Source of the DNA: Streptomyces sp. TRM64462
GTDB taxonomy: Bacteria > Actinomycetota > Actinomycetes > Streptomycetales > Streptomycetaceae
DNA length: 64,000 nucleotides
NCBI RefSeq assembly: GCF_013362995.1
Contig: NZ_JABWDV010000344.1
Location: 22,908 to 86,907 of the forward strand
Direction of reading: 5' to 3'
The notes below the pieces were generated by a model. That model was not told the origin of the DNA. It was given only the letters and a program-made list of their open reading frames with translations, and did no database searches. Both the position numbers and the translations under genes were made by a program. Shown piece after piece: positions 63,987-64,000 of this stretch (position 1 is its first letter; the number at the start of each line of letters is the position of its first letter).

Positions 63987-64000
63987 CCGAAAACGGCGGG

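Overview
This window is chromosomal DNA of a Streptomyces-like actinomycete. The evidence is very high GC with G/C at third codon positions, frequent GTG/TTG starts, translationally coupled ATGA/GTGA junctions, an actinobacterial Rho with a long Arg/Gly-rich insertion, an AfsR/SARP-type regulator, a DUF5753/DUF397 regulator locus and an ECF41 sigma factor.

Positions 1-15.3 kb are conserved core chromosome, almost all on the minus strand. From high to low coordinates they hold a CheY-like response regulator, the ArgRS-like protein NrtL, lysA, hom, thrC, thrB, rho, a secreted trypsin-like protease with an FG-GAP-type tail, an LCP-family cell-wall ligase, rpmE (L31), prfA (RF1) and a prmC cut by the left edge. 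These genes cover lysine/threonine synthesis and translation/transcription termination. The core ends at a plus-strand tRNA-Arg(CCG) followed by a strong intrinsic terminator.

Positions 15.3-49.5 kb form a defence island with no visible integrase. After a frameshifted GNAT acetyltransferase comes a four-gene Wadjet type III (SMC-like, anti-plasmid) operon on the minus strand (jetA-jetB-jetC-jetD, 24446 down to 16289). A 274-bp intergenic region separates it from a divergent BREX type 2 (Pgl) system on the plus strand: pglW-pglX, pglY-pglZ and brxD-brxHI. Two extra cassettes interrupt the BREX genes. Between pglX and pglY lie a Uma2-family nuclease, a frameshifted HATPase-like gene, an HTH-DUF5753 regulator and a DUF397 protein. 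Between pglZ and brxD, on the opposite strand with their own promoter, lie a DUF262 (GmrSD-like) protein and a CBS-domain protein ending in a HEPN-type Rx4H motif. That two-gene cassette is the best candidate here for an undescribed defence module. The middle of pglX (specificity region) is markedly lower in GC and uses rare codons, as expected if the target recognition domain was swapped by recombination.

Positions 50-53.4 kb carry an NDH-2-like flavoprotein translationally coupled to an ECF41 sigma factor, with a near-consensus ECF41 promoter upstream, then a GNAT acetyltransferase and a small unknown protein. Positions 53.6-64 kb look like the edge of a specialised-metabolism or redox cluster: a 1230-aa SARP/AfsR-like regulator, a PNPOx-fold protein, an NmrA-like reductase, two acyl-CoA-dehydrogenase-fold (flavin monooxygenase-like) proteins, a DHA2-type MFS exporter and a divergent HxlR regulator. 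An identical 30-bp element occurs upstream of both the PNPOx-fold gene and the HxlR/MFS pair and is a plausible shared operator. The window ends in an 8-9 bp minisatellite.
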